Assembly (NCBI GenBank): GCA_023267855.1
Contig: JALNLN010000009.1
Span: forward strand, 1 to 64,000
DNA: 64,000 nucleotides
DNA from: Candidatus Geocrenenecus dongiae
GTDB lineage: Archaea > Thermoproteota > Nitrososphaeria_A > Caldarchaeales > Wolframiiraptoraceae
Reading direction: 5' to 3'
The position numbers and the translations under genes are program-made. Numbering within the stretch: position 1 is the first letter of the stretch; the number at the start of each line of letters is the position of its first letter. Shown one piece after another: positions 44,355 through 53,014 of this stretch. Under the pieces are notes generated by a model, which searched no databases, had not been told where the DNA came from, and saw nothing but the letters and a program-made list of their open reading frames with translations.

Positions 44355-44362
44355 TATATAAA
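44355..44362 (-). promoter_or_regulatory. TATA box facing the structured RNA
   Basis: Reads tttatata on the minus strand. It lies after the aIF5B stop codon, so it cannot serve that gene. Its spacing predicts transcription from about 44332 into the GC-rich block. Confidence 0.5.
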
Positions 44363-44398
44363 CTAGCACGTATTTTACTTCTATCTTTCTTGTTCCCT

Positions 44399-46189
44399 TC
44401 ATCTTGCCCATAGAGGGTTCTGTGAACGTTTAATCTCAACTATCTCATTTAAAGTCTTCCTCGAGTTTTCGTCTAACATATCGTTGTATTCTTTTAGAAG
44501 TAACCTTGCATCTTGTTCAGGTATCGCTGTATAAAGTATCTCACCTTCTCTTACATGTCTACCGATTACAGGCTCTTTCATAGAGATTGCTACTTTCAGA
44601 CCTGCTTTAGCTTCTGGGATACTTTGACCTCTATCTTGTATCTGAGATATCGTTCCAACAATCTTGCCTTTAACATTCATCAACTGGTATCTAGGCTTAA
44701 TGATTCCTGAAATTACTTCTACACCTACTATCGCAGGTTCGCTTCTCCTAAAAACGTATCCCTCCATTATCTTTATCTTACCTGGCTTTACTAGGGATTC
44801 AAATGTTTTTAATCTCTTCATAGTTGTTTCTTTCTCAACCCATTCTAAGTAAGCGTTTACGAGCCTAAAGAGTACTGAGTCCTTGAATATTCTAATACCT
44901 TTACTGTTTGCTTCAACTTCTAGATCTGGATCTATTTTAACGTTGAATGCAAGCACTACTCCTTTTAATTCATCTTTCATTCTAACTATCTCTGCTTCGA
45001 CTATATCTCTCTTGCTCACTTCTCCTATATCTGCTCTCCTAATAGGTACACCTCTTTCTCTAAGATATAGCATGGCTGCTTCTAGCGAACCAAGAGTATC
45101 TGCTTTTATAACAACACCTATTTTGTCTGTACTTATGATTATATCCTGTACCTCGCTTTTTACTTTCTCCATTATCTCTTGTTCTTTCTCTGGGGATGGG
45201 ATAACGTATAATGGTGATCCTGCGAGGCATTTCTCTAAATCTTCTGCAACAATTTTTACACCTACAGCAGCTACAACATTCTCAACTCTCTTAAACCTAT
45301 CTCTAGGATCTCTCATTTCATCTAGAGGTTTAGGCATCAGTAATGCTTTAACACGTGTAGTGAAGGGGCCGTCTAAACCCATTAAAGCTATTCTATCACC
45401 AACTTTCAAGACCCCGTTATCTATGATAGCATTCACTGTATGTCCCAATCCTTCTTCCTCCATAACTTCTAGAACTACTCCTTCGGCTGGACCAGTTGAA
45501 AGTTTTAGTTTATCTGTCATGTATGCTTGTGCCAATCCTAAAAGTACTAAGAGTAGGTCTGGTATACCTTCACCTGTCTTAGCACTCACAGGTATTATGG
45601 CCAGAGTTTTCGTAAAATCTCTTATACGGGTGTATAGATCAGCTCTAAAACCATAGAAGGATAGTTCTCCAATCAGTTCGTAGATTCTTTTCTCAAGTTC
45701 TTCTTGAGTATACTTATTTTGGAGTTCGAAGGTCTTCGTGAAGGGAGCTAGCTCTCTCTGCTTCCATCCTGGAATTAAGTCAATTTTGTTGGCAGCTACA
45801 ACGAATGGTGTACGTCTAGATTTTAATAACTGTATGCATTCTCTCGTCTGCTCTTGTACACCTTGTATTATATCTATAACTAGTATTGCTAGATCTGCTA
45901 CCGATCCACCCCTCTTTCTAAGATTAGCGAATGCTGCGTGTCCAGGTGTATCTATGAAAAGTAGTCCAGGTATCTTCAGTTTCTCTATTTTCACTTCTCC
46001 TAGTAGAGTTCTACATGTTTCTATAACTGCATCGAGTGGGAAGAGGCTTGCACCTATGTGTTGGGTAATTCCACCTGCTTCTCTCATAGCAACCAAGGTA
46101 CCCCTCATCTTGTCTAGTAGAGATGTTTTACCATGATCTACGTGTCCTAGAACAACTACAATCGGCTGTCTTAAGTTAGCTGACAACAC
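44399..46189 (-). CDS. infB: Translation initiation factor aIF5B
   Basis: The 596-residue GTPase promotes ribosomal subunit joining. G motifs are visible: GHVDHGKT (residues 15-22), DTPGHAAF (G3) and NKIDLIPG (G4). The archaeal/eukaryotic-type domains follow (PAEGVVLEVMEEEGLGHTV for domain II, and a C-terminal domain ending in KSLNEIVEIKRSQNP-like sequence). Length is normal for an archaeal protein, which lacks the long N-terminal extension of eukaryotic eIF5B. No intein is present. Confidence 0.96.
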   Translation of the reverse strand: MLSANLRQPIVVVLGHVDHGKTSLLDKMRGTLVAMREAGGITQHIGASLFPLDAVIETCRTLLGEVKIEKLKIPGLLFIDTPGHAAFANLRKRGGSVADLAILVIDIIQGVQEQTRECIQLLKSRRTPFVVAANKIDLIPGWKQRELAPFTKTFELQNKYTQEELEKRIYELIGELSFYGFRADLYTRIRDFTKTLAIIPVSAKTGEGIPDLLLVLLGLAQAYMTDKLKLSTGPAEGVVLEVMEEEGLGHTVNAIIDNGVLKVGDRIALMGLDGPFTTRVKALLMPKPLDEMRDPRDRFKRVENVVAAVGVKIVAEDLEKCLAGSPLYVIPSPEKEQEIMEKVKSEVQDIIISTDKIGVVIKADTLGSLEAAMLYLRERGVPIRRADIGEVSKRDIVEAEIVRMKDELKGVVLAFNVKIDPDLEVEANSKGIRIFKDSVLFRLVNAYLEWVEKETTMKRLKTFESLVKPGKIKIMEGYVFRRSEPAIVGVEVISGIIKPRYQLMNVKGKIVGTISQIQDRGQSIPEAKAGLKVAISMKEPVIGRHVREGEILYTAIPEQDARLLLKEYNDMLDENSRKTLNEIVEIKRSQNPLWAR

Positions 46190-46294
46190 TCTTCCCTAAC
46201 AAATAGAAGAATGTAAACTATGTTAAAACCCTTACTTAAACTCTAAATATCTTTCAATAAAGAGCTAAATTCACAGTAAAGTTTCTGAGAAACT

Positions 46295-47287
46295 CTATTT
46301 AAGAATCTCTACGTCTTCTCTTGGTTTAAAGTTCTCCGGCTTGTAGTATGGTTCTCTAAGTTTAATAGCTTCTATAAACAATTTCTCTATCTCTCCATCA
46401 TCTGCACCCATCCTCATCGGTGTTAAGAAATCTACTAGGTTTTCATCTGTCATAAGACATGGCTTGAATCTTCCATCATGTGTTATACGTATTCTATCAT
46501 CACTCATACAGAAGTGGGGGCCGCTTAAAGGTCTAACAATCTCTATCCATATGTTGTTAGGCAGTAGGTATTGTTTCCTTTTATGTAGAGATCTCGTAAT
46601 AATTTTTAATGCTTCTTTCTCAAATCTATCTTCAAGATCTTTTAAATTGTAATAATATTTCTGGAAGAAGCTTCTGTCAGTCAGCCCTTCTTCTACTAGC
46701 TCGATTAACTGGAGTATAACTTTACCGTTGAAGCTTCCAGCGAAATCTATCATTCTATCTATTTCATCATCATTGACTCCCTTCATGACTACTACATTTA
46801 GTTTTACTGGATCTAATCCAGCTTCTACAGCAGCTCTTATAGCGTCTACAGTATACTCATATCTAGTTTTAGAAGATTTCTGGGAGAGACCAGTTATCCA
46901 GCAATACTTCTTTTCATCTAGCGTGTGGAGACTTATATTTACTCTCATCAACCCAGCTTTCCTAAGCTTCTTTGCGAGTGAGACTAAACGTGTACCATTT
47001 GTAGTCATAGCGAGATCCGATAAACCTAATCTTCCAAGTCTCTTAACTATTTCAAGTATATCTGATCTAAGCATAGGCTCTCCTCCCGTCAGCTTTACTT
47101 TATCAACACCATATTTGTAGAGTATCTTAACTATCTTCTCAATTTCTTCAGGATTCATGATTGTGTCCTCATGTTCCAACACACCTTCCATATGGCAGAA
47201 TACACATCTAAAATTACATCTATAGCTGGGGGTTAAAGATATCCTGACACCTCTAACCAGTCTCCCATAACGATCAATTATCTTCAA
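46295..47287 (-). CDS. moaA: GTP 3',8-cyclase MoaA (radical SAM), second cluster motif altered
   Basis: The 330-residue enzyme makes the first molybdopterin intermediate from GTP. The radical-SAM cluster motif is CNFRCVFC (about residues 24-31), followed by LTGGEPMLRSDI. In the C-terminal second [4Fe-4S] site, the usual FCxxCxRxR reads FCMSDDRIRITHDG followed by PCLM. The middle cysteine is replaced, leaving two of three expected ligands. The rest matches MoaA rather than another radical-SAM family. It fits the two molybdenum hydroxylases and MoaD-like protein in the window. Confidence 0.85.
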   Translation of the reverse strand: MKIIDRYGRLVRGVRISLTPSYRCNFRCVFCHMEGVLEHEDTIMNPEEIEKIVKILYKYGVDKVKLTGGEPMLRSDILEIVKRLGRLGLSDLAMTTNGTRLVSLAKKLRKAGLMRVNISLHTLDEKKYCWITGLSQKSSKTRYEYTVDAIRAAVEAGLDPVKLNVVVMKGVNDDEIDRMIDFAGSFNGKVILQLIELVEEGLTDRSFFQKYYYNLKDLEDRFEKEALKIITRSLHKRKQYLLPNNIWIEIVRPLSGPHFCMSDDRIRITHDGRFKPCLMTDENLVDFLTPMRMGADDGEIEKLFIEAIKLREPYYKPENFKPREDVEILK

Positions 47288-47359
47288 GAAGCTCTCTACC
47301 CAACTCTATTAAAGGAAAGGGAAGAACTACTTAATCTATTTTAATTATCTAATCTAAAT

Positions 47360-48379
47360 GTGTTTCGTAGGATGACTTCTGGGGAGAAGATAGTTCTTGG
47401 GATAGAGTCTACAGCTCATACTTTCGGTGTAGGGGTGGCCACGTCTAAAGGTAGGATACTTGCAAATATTAATAGAACGTATACTCCGAGATCTGGAGGG
47501 ATACATCCGAGAGAAGCAGCTCAACACCACTCCTACATAGCTCCCGAGACTATCAGGACAGCATTAACATCTGCAGGAATATCTTTAAAAGAAATAGATG
47601 GTGTAGCTTTCTCCGTAGGTCCTGGTATGGGGCCATGTCTTAGAGTTGGTGCGACAATAGCTAGAGCTTTATCTCTTAAACTTAACGTGCCTTTGATAAC
47701 TGTAAATCATGGTGTCGCTCATATAGAGATTGGTAGGCTTACTACTGGATGTAGAGATCCAGTTGTACTCTACGTTGCTGGAGGGAATACTTTGATAACA
47801 GCGTACAGGGATGGTAGGTATAGAATATTCGGTGAAACGCTTGATATAGCTGCTGGAAACTGTTTAGATGTTTTTGGAATAAAGGTGGGAGTAGGTCCTA
47901 TGCCTAATCCTGAGATCAAAGCTTCTGAAGGAGAGAAATTCTATGAACTACCTTACAGGGTTAAAGGTATGGATGTATCTTTCTCAGGAATATTAACAGC
48001 AGCTCTAAAGCTTGTGAAAAGCGGTGTTAGAGTGGAAGATGTATGTTACAGTATCGTTGAAACTGTCTACAGCATGTTGGTGGAAGTTACAGAGAGGGCG
48101 CTCGCGTATACTGAGAAAAGGGAGGTCTTGATTGTTGGTGGACTTGGTAGAAGTAAGAGATTGAGAGAAATGATGTCTGAGATGGTTAAGATACATGGTG
48201 CAGAAGCTTATGTTGTCGAGCCAGAGTATGCAGGAGATAACGGAGCAATGATCGCATGGACAGGTGTATTACAATTAATTTCGGGGCAAACAACAAGTGT
48301 GGAGAATAGTAGTGTGAAACCAAGGTACAGGATAGATGAAGTAGAAGTTAAATGGTATGAATACAATCCTCTGGATTAG
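47360..48379 (+). CDS. kae1: tRNA N6-threonylcarbamoyladenosine synthase subunit Kae1
   Basis: The 339-residue protein is the catalytic subunit of the KEOPS complex, which transfers threonylcarbamoyl to A37 of ANN-decoding tRNAs. It has VLGIESTAHTFGVGV, the metal motif HGVAHIEIG, and YVAGGNTLITAY plus GMDVSFSGILTA. It is not fused to a Bud32 kinase domain. The ORF track starts at GTG 47360; the in-frame ATG at 47372 is equally possible. It is divergent from moaA. Confidence 0.95.
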   Translation: MFRRMTSGEKIVLGIESTAHTFGVGVATSKGRILANINRTYTPRSGGIHPREAAQHHSYIAPETIRTALTSAGISLKEIDGVAFSVGPGMGPCLRVGATIARALSLKLNVPLITVNHGVAHIEIGRLTTGCRDPVVLYVAGGNTLITAYRDGRYRIFGETLDIAAGNCLDVFGIKVGVGPMPNPEIKASEGEKFYELPYRVKGMDVSFSGILTAALKLVKSGVRVEDVCYSIVETVYSMLVEVTERALAYTEKREVLIVGGLGRSKRLREMMSEMVKIHGAEAYVVEPEYAGDNGAMIAWTGVLQLISGQTTSVENSSVKPRYRIDEVEVKWYEYNPLD

Positions 48380-48413
48380 ACTAGACATTTTATATTATAA
48401 TTATTCTATTATG

Positions 48414-49559
48414 TTAGGTGTTTTTCAGAGCGTTGTCCAAGTCTTCTTTTAGGTCTTCTGGATCTTCTAGTCCTACTGATAATCTAACTAGATCTTCTGT
48501 TATTCCAAGCGTTTTCCTAAGATCTTCAGGCATGGTCATAGCGGCGCTTATAATTGGATAGGTTAAGATAGATTCAGCTCCGCCAAGACTTGGAGCAGGT
48601 TTGATAATCTTCAAATTATTCATAAGTTTTACGACTTCGCTTTCTCCACCTTTTATCCTAAATGTTATTACCCCTCCAAAACCATTCCTAAAAAGTTTCC
48701 GTGCTACTTCATGATACCTATTATCTGGTAAACCTGGATAGAGTACTTCTCTTATCTTTGGATGTTCTCTCAAGAATTCAGCTATAATTTTAGCATTACT
48801 ACAATGTCTATTCATTCTCAACTCGAATGTCTTTAAACCTCTTATTACGAGGAATGCTTCGAAAGGCTGCATAATGTTTCCCAACATCCTCCTCCAATCC
48901 CACATCTCTAAAATCTTTTCTCTACTAGAGATTACAGCTCCACCTACAACATCATTATGACCTGCAATATACTTTGTTAAACTGTAGACAACTATCTCTA
49001 CACTATCTTTAATTGGTTTGTAAAGGTATGGTGTTGCGAAAGTATTATCTACTACGAGTATTGCTCCATATTCTTTGCAAACCTTCGATATTTCAGGTAT
49101 ATTGAAGACTCTTAGAGTTGGGTTAGTGATAGTTTCAACCAGCACCAGTTTCGTACTCTTATCTATGGACTCAATTATCTTCTCAGTCTCGGGCCATGAA
49201 ACAACTACTTCTACACCTAAGTCTCTAAGCTTTCCTCCCAACTGTAGTGTTGTACCGTAAGATTCTGCAGACAAGATGAGTTTATCATTTTTCTTCAAGT
49301 TAGATAGATATATTGTTGAGATTGCAGCCATACCGCTTGAGAAACAGAGAGAATCTCCCCCTTCTTCCAATTCTGTAAGTATGTTTTCTAATGCTCTAAC
49401 GGTAGGGTTCTCTTCTCTACTATACTTAAGATCTACACCTCTATCGCTTTTCCTAGTCCATCCAGGTTGCTCAAAGACCGCAGTCTGGTAGATAGGAGGT
49501 ATGAAGACTCCTAGTTCTGTATCCCTATACCTATGACCATGAATAGATCTGGTCTGCAG
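48414..49559 (-). CDS. Cystathionine gamma-synthase/lyase-family PLP enzyme with non-canonical start
   Basis: The ORF track begins at a TTG (49370) inside a conserved region. The same frame continues upstream with TRSIHGHRYRDTELGVF, IPPIYQTAVFEQPGW and KYSREENPTVRALENIL, the normal N-terminus of Cys/Met-metabolism PLP enzymes (whole length about 382). Downstream are SSGMAAIS and the PLP-lysine region VYSLTKYIAGHNDVVGG. No ATG, GTG or TTG occurs in frame between the upstream TGA and 49370. The best candidate start is a CTG at 49559, just downstream of a TATA box. Reaction: gamma- or beta-replacement/elimination on a sulfur amino acid. Confidence 0.82.
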   Translation of the reverse strand: MQTRSIHGHRYRDTELGVFIPPIYQTAVFEQPGWTRKSDRGVDLKYSREENPTVRALENILTELEEGGDSLCFSSGMAAISTIYLSNLKKNDKLILSAESYGTTLQLGGKLRDLGVEVVVSWPETEKIIESIDKSTKLVLVETITNPTLRVFNIPEISKVCKEYGAILVVDNTFATPYLYKPIKDSVEIVVYSLTKYIAGHNDVVGGAVISSREKILEMWDWRRMLGNIMQPFEAFLVIRGLKTFELRMNRHCSNAKIIAEFLREHPKIREVLYPGLPDNRYHEVARKLFRNGFGGVITFRIKGGESEVVKLMNNLKIIKPAPSLGGAESILTYPIISAAMTMPEDLRKTLGITEDLVRLSVGLEDPEDLKEDLDNALKNT

Positions 49560-49587
49560 TTCTGTAAAAGAATCAGTGAAACAGTAG

Positions 49588-49600
49588 TTTATATATTTTA
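49588..49600 (-). promoter_or_regulatory. TATA box of the cystathionine-synthase-like gene
   Basis: Minus strand taaaatatataaa at the end of the upstream desulfurase gene, predicting transcription from about 49568. This shows the enzyme gene has its own promoter and places its start codon near 49559. Confidence 0.55.
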
Positions 49601-49607
49601 CTTTGGA

Positions 49608-50837
49608 TCAAGTAATATCCACAATCTCATGTAAAGCTGAAATAAATTTATCGATTTCCTCGAATGTGTTGTAGAGATAGTAACTTACTCTCACAGTACC
49701 TTCTTGGTTGATTTTTTTGTGGAGGATGTGAGCACAATGCTTTCCTGTTCTGACAGCTATACCATAGCTATCTAGAAGTGTACCTACGAGATTAGAATCT
49801 AAATTCTTCAAGTTAAATGATATTATCCCCCCACGTTTAGATGTATCCAGAGGACCGTAAACTTCAATCATATCTTCAACTTCTTCAAATCTCTTTAACG
49901 TATACTTGGTTAGTTCTTCTTCATGTTTCCTAACATTCTCTAATCCTACTTTTTCTAGATACTCTATAGCTACTCCCAACCCTATAGCTCCAACAATATT
50001 CGGGGTGCCAGCTTCGAATTTATGAGGCGGTTCAAGATACTCAACTCTTTCAGTATCTACTTCTCTTACAGCTCCTCCTCCATATCTAAATGGTTTCAAT
50101 TCTTTAAGCAGATCTTTCCTAACCCATAAGACACCTATTCCAGTTGGGCCAAGCATTTTATGACCGCTGAAGGCTAGAAAATCTATCTCTAGATCTTTGA
50201 CGTTTGTAGGCATGTGTGGTACAGATTGTGCTCCATCTACAAGTATTACACCACCCATCTCATGAACTTTCCTCGCTATACTCTTCACATCAACTATGGT
50301 TCCGAGAACATTAGACATGCCTGTTACAGCAACTATCTTCGTCTTCTCTGTGATCTCGCTCTCCAATTCTCTATAATCAAGATCACCATCACTAGTTATA
50401 TCCGCAAACTTTACTTTAGCTCCTGTCATAGATGCAATATTAATCCAGGGAAGAATATTGCTATGATGTTCCATCACTGTTAACAATATTTCATCTCCTT
50501 CTCTTAGATTGCTTAAACCATAACTGTATGCAACCATGTTTATTGAATCGGTTGCGCCGTAAGTGAAGATAACTTCTTCAAAACTTTCAGCATTTATGAA
50601 CTTCCTAACCTTCTCTCTAGCATCTTCATATCTCTCTGTAGCTTTCTGGCTTAATGTATAGACTCCTCTGTAAATGTTGCTGTATTCATACATGTAGAAT
50701 TCTCTGATAGCTTCAACTACCTGGATTGGTTTAAGAGAAGACGCAGCATTATCAAAGTATATGATCTTCCTACTTTTAACATCTCTTTCTAGTATCGGGA
50801 AGTCTTTACGGATTTCTCCAACATTAAGATAAGACAT
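49608..50837 (-). CDS. SufS-type cysteine desulfurase
   Basis: The 409-residue PLP enzyme takes sulfur from cysteine. It has YFDNAASSLKPIQV, the PLP lysine in SGHKMLGPTGIGVLW (about residue 224) and the active cysteine in AVRTGKHCAHIL (about residue 362), the group II/SufS pattern. It lies 37 nt after the TusA-like gene on the same strand. With the IscS-type enzyme upstream, the locus encodes two desulfurases of different type. Confidence 0.91.
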   Translation of the reverse strand: MSYLNVGEIRKDFPILERDVKSRKIIYFDNAASSLKPIQVVEAIREFYMYEYSNIYRGVYTLSQKATERYEDAREKVRKFINAESFEEVIFTYGATDSINMVAYSYGLSNLREGDEILLTVMEHHSNILPWINIASMTGAKVKFADITSDGDLDYRELESEITEKTKIVAVTGMSNVLGTIVDVKSIARKVHEMGGVILVDGAQSVPHMPTNVKDLEIDFLAFSGHKMLGPTGIGVLWVRKDLLKELKPFRYGGGAVREVDTERVEYLEPPHKFEAGTPNIVGAIGLGVAIEYLEKVGLENVRKHEEELTKYTLKRFEEVEDMIEVYGPLDTSKRGGIISFNLKNLDSNLVGTLLDSYGIAVRTGKHCAHILHKKINQEGTVRVSYYLYNTFEEIDKFISALHEIVDIT

Positions 50838-50874
50838 CTCGTATAACTGAGAGATAGTAGAATATAAGAATGTC

Positions 50875-51120
50875 TTAAGTATCTTTAGAATAAACTACTG
50901 TTATCTTTGTATCATCTCTCTCTAGGAGAATAATCTTTAACCCTCTTTTCTCTGCAAGCTTCTCGAGGACTTTTAATGGTATCTCTCTTTCATCTGAAAC
51001 TACTTTTAATACTGCGTTACCTTCTTCCACTCTCGACAATAATTGTGAAAGCCTAACTACAGGGTTCTCAGTACATCCAGGCTTTTTCTCAGTTAAATCA
51101 ATAAAGTATTCTTTTATCAT
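50875..51120 (-). CDS. TusA-like sulfur carrier
   Basis: The 81-residue protein fits the TusA/SirA fold in length and pattern: an N-terminal IDLTEKKPGCTENPVVRLSQ, where the single cysteine replaces the usual CPxP position, then GNAVLKVVSDEREIPLKVLE. It overlaps iscU by 4 nt (ATGA). It likely accepts persulfide sulfur from one of the two desulfurases. The extended motif makes this a divergent member. Confidence 0.68.
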   Translation of the reverse strand: MIKEYFIDLTEKKPGCTENPVVRLSQLLSRVEEGNAVLKVVSDEREIPLKVLEKLAEKRGLKIILLERDDTKITVVYSKDT

Positions 51121-51614
51121 GTAACTACACCATACTTTTTATACATTCTCTCTATGAGCTCTTCTTCTTCTAATGCTTGTCTTTCTTCTTTACTCAGATC
51201 TTTCGGAAGCCATTCAGGTTTCTCTCTTTTTATTTCTTCAAAATATTTTCTAATAGCTCTCTTCAATCCTCCTACCGCTAGAATACTACAGTGATATTTT
51301 ATTGGAGGAAGACCGCCAAGCTCGTTTGCAACATCCTCCCAAGTTAGATCCCAAGCTTCCTTCAAAGTCTTCCCCTTAATCATCTCCGTCAAAATACTTG
51401 CAGCAGCTATATTCGCTGCACATCCATAACTCTCGAAAGATGAATCAATTATCTTATCTCCATCTATCTTTAAGTATATTGTTATTACGTCTCCGCATGC
51501 AGGGCTTCCAGCTTGAGATACAACACTTGCATCATTCATCCTACCTAGATTCTTAGGATTCTTGAAGAGTTCTAGTATCTTAGGAGAATAAGCTAAAGGT
51601 GTTCTAGTACTCAT
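51117..51614 (-). CDS. iscU: IscU/NifU-type Fe-S scaffold protein
   Basis: The 165-residue scaffold has the three conserved cysteines: SPACGDVITIYLKI, SYGCAANIAAASIL and YHCSILAVGGLKRAI. It assembles [2Fe-2S] clusters using sulfur from the desulfurase encoded upstream. The ATGA overlaps on both sides show coupled translation in an iscS-iscU-tusA-like operon. Confidence 0.93.
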   Translation of the reverse strand: MSTRTPLAYSPKILELFKNPKNLGRMNDASVVSQAGSPACGDVITIYLKIDGDKIIDSSFESYGCAANIAAASILTEMIKGKTLKEAWDLTWEDVANELGGLPPIKYHCSILAVGGLKRAIRKYFEEIKREKPEWLPKDLSKEERQALEEEELIERMYKKYGVVT

Positions 51615-52864
51615 GCATACACCTCCTTCTCATCAATACTTCTCTTAGACTGTTTTGCTAGTGGACTAATCTCTCTAAGTCTCTCGATAGCTAGAGGTAT
51701 CTGGGAGAGAACGTACTCTATATCTTCTCTAGAATTGTATCTGGATATCTTGAAGAGTATGCTTCCATGTGCTTCTTCATGTTTTCTACCGATAGCTAGT
51801 ATGACGTGACTTGGCTCTAGAACTCTACTGGTACATGCACTACCACTTGAGACATAGATGCCTCTCAAGCTTAATTCAATCGTTATAGATTCACCTTCAA
51901 CATGCAGGAAGCTTACATTAACATTATCTGGAGCTCTCTTCTCTCCCCTAGGACCGTTTAGTAAAGTATCGGGAACAGTCTCTAGTATTCCATCAATAAG
52001 CATATCTCTAAGATTCTTCATCTTCTCAACATTTCCTTCAAAATCTCTAAATGCTAATTCTACTGCTTTTCCGAAGCCAGCGATAGCTGGAACATTTTCT
52101 ACGCCTGGCCACATTTTCTGAGTACTCAAAGCACCGTATAGTATCGGGCTTATTTTTAATCCTTCTCTAACATATAATACTCCAACACCTTTAGGACCAT
52201 GAATCTTATGACTGCTGAGAGTCAGCATATCTACACCTAGATCTTCAACGTCTATCTTCAACCTTCCATAAGCGTCTACAGCATCTGTGTGGAATATTAT
52301 TTCACTATCTACATCTTTAACTACTTTTACTAACGTCTTTAAGTCTTGTATCGTTCCTATCTCATGATTAACCATCTGTATGCTAACTAGTAGTGTTTCA
52401 TTATCTACTAACATGCTGAGTATCTCTGGATTGACAAAACCCTCCTTATCAACAGGTACTGTGACAAACTTGAAACCACGTTCTTCAAGAGTTCTCGCAG
52501 GAAAAAGTACACTCATATGCTCTATAGCAGATACAACAATCTTCCTTCTCTTACCTTTATTAGCAGCAAGAGCTGTACCAAGTATAGCTAAGTTATTTGC
52601 TTCTGTTCCACTATGAGTTAATACAAGTTCTCCACTTCTTATGTTGAGGGTCTTCTTAACTAGTTCTAAAGTTGATTCTACTACTTCGTATGCTTCCCAT
52701 CCAGGTAGGTTCGTTATCGAGGGGTGACCATAACCTTTCTGGTTAAAATATGGAAGCATAGCTTCAACGACTTCAGGTGGGACCCATCCAGAGTTTTCAT
52801 TATCTAGATAAACTTCTCTAGAAGGTTTACCATGTTGTTCTAAAAGTTCTGATATCTTGACCAT
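51611..52864 (-). CDS. iscS: IscS/NifS-type cysteine desulfurase
   Basis: This 417-residue first gene of the operon is a PLP enzyme with YLDNENSGWVPPEVVEAM, LTHSGTEANNLAILG, the PLP lysine in LSSHKIHGPKGVGVLYV and the active cysteine in VSSGSACTSRVLEPSHV, the group I pattern. The N-terminal DNEN in place of DNAA is unusual but does not touch the catalytic residues. It supplies persulfide to IscU and TusA-like. Confidence 0.92.
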   Translation of the reverse strand: MVKISELLEQHGKPSREVYLDNENSGWVPPEVVEAMLPYFNQKGYGHPSITNLPGWEAYEVVESTLELVKKTLNIRSGELVLTHSGTEANNLAILGTALAANKGKRRKIVVSAIEHMSVLFPARTLEERGFKFVTVPVDKEGFVNPEILSMLVDNETLLVSIQMVNHEIGTIQDLKTLVKVVKDVDSEIIFHTDAVDAYGRLKIDVEDLGVDMLTLSSHKIHGPKGVGVLYVREGLKISPILYGALSTQKMWPGVENVPAIAGFGKAVELAFRDFEGNVEKMKNLRDMLIDGILETVPDTLLNGPRGEKRAPDNVNVSFLHVEGESITIELSLRGIYVSSGSACTSRVLEPSHVILAIGRKHEEAHGSILFKISRYNSREDIEYVLSQIPLAIERLREISPLAKQSKRSIDEKEVYA

Positions 52865-53014
52865 ATTCCTATAACACAGTTATAAAACTCACATATAAAT
52901 CTATCAATTCAACTCGATACTGGAATAAATCCATTAAAATAATCAAAATACATGTCTAGAGATGGGAATCACAAAAATTAATGTTAAAATAAGCTAATGC
53001 AACCTAAGAGTGTA

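Noticed and set aside
44883-45656. 257-aa plus-strand ORF
   Set aside because: It lies entirely opposite aIF5B and is Ser/Thr/Pro-rich shadow sequence.
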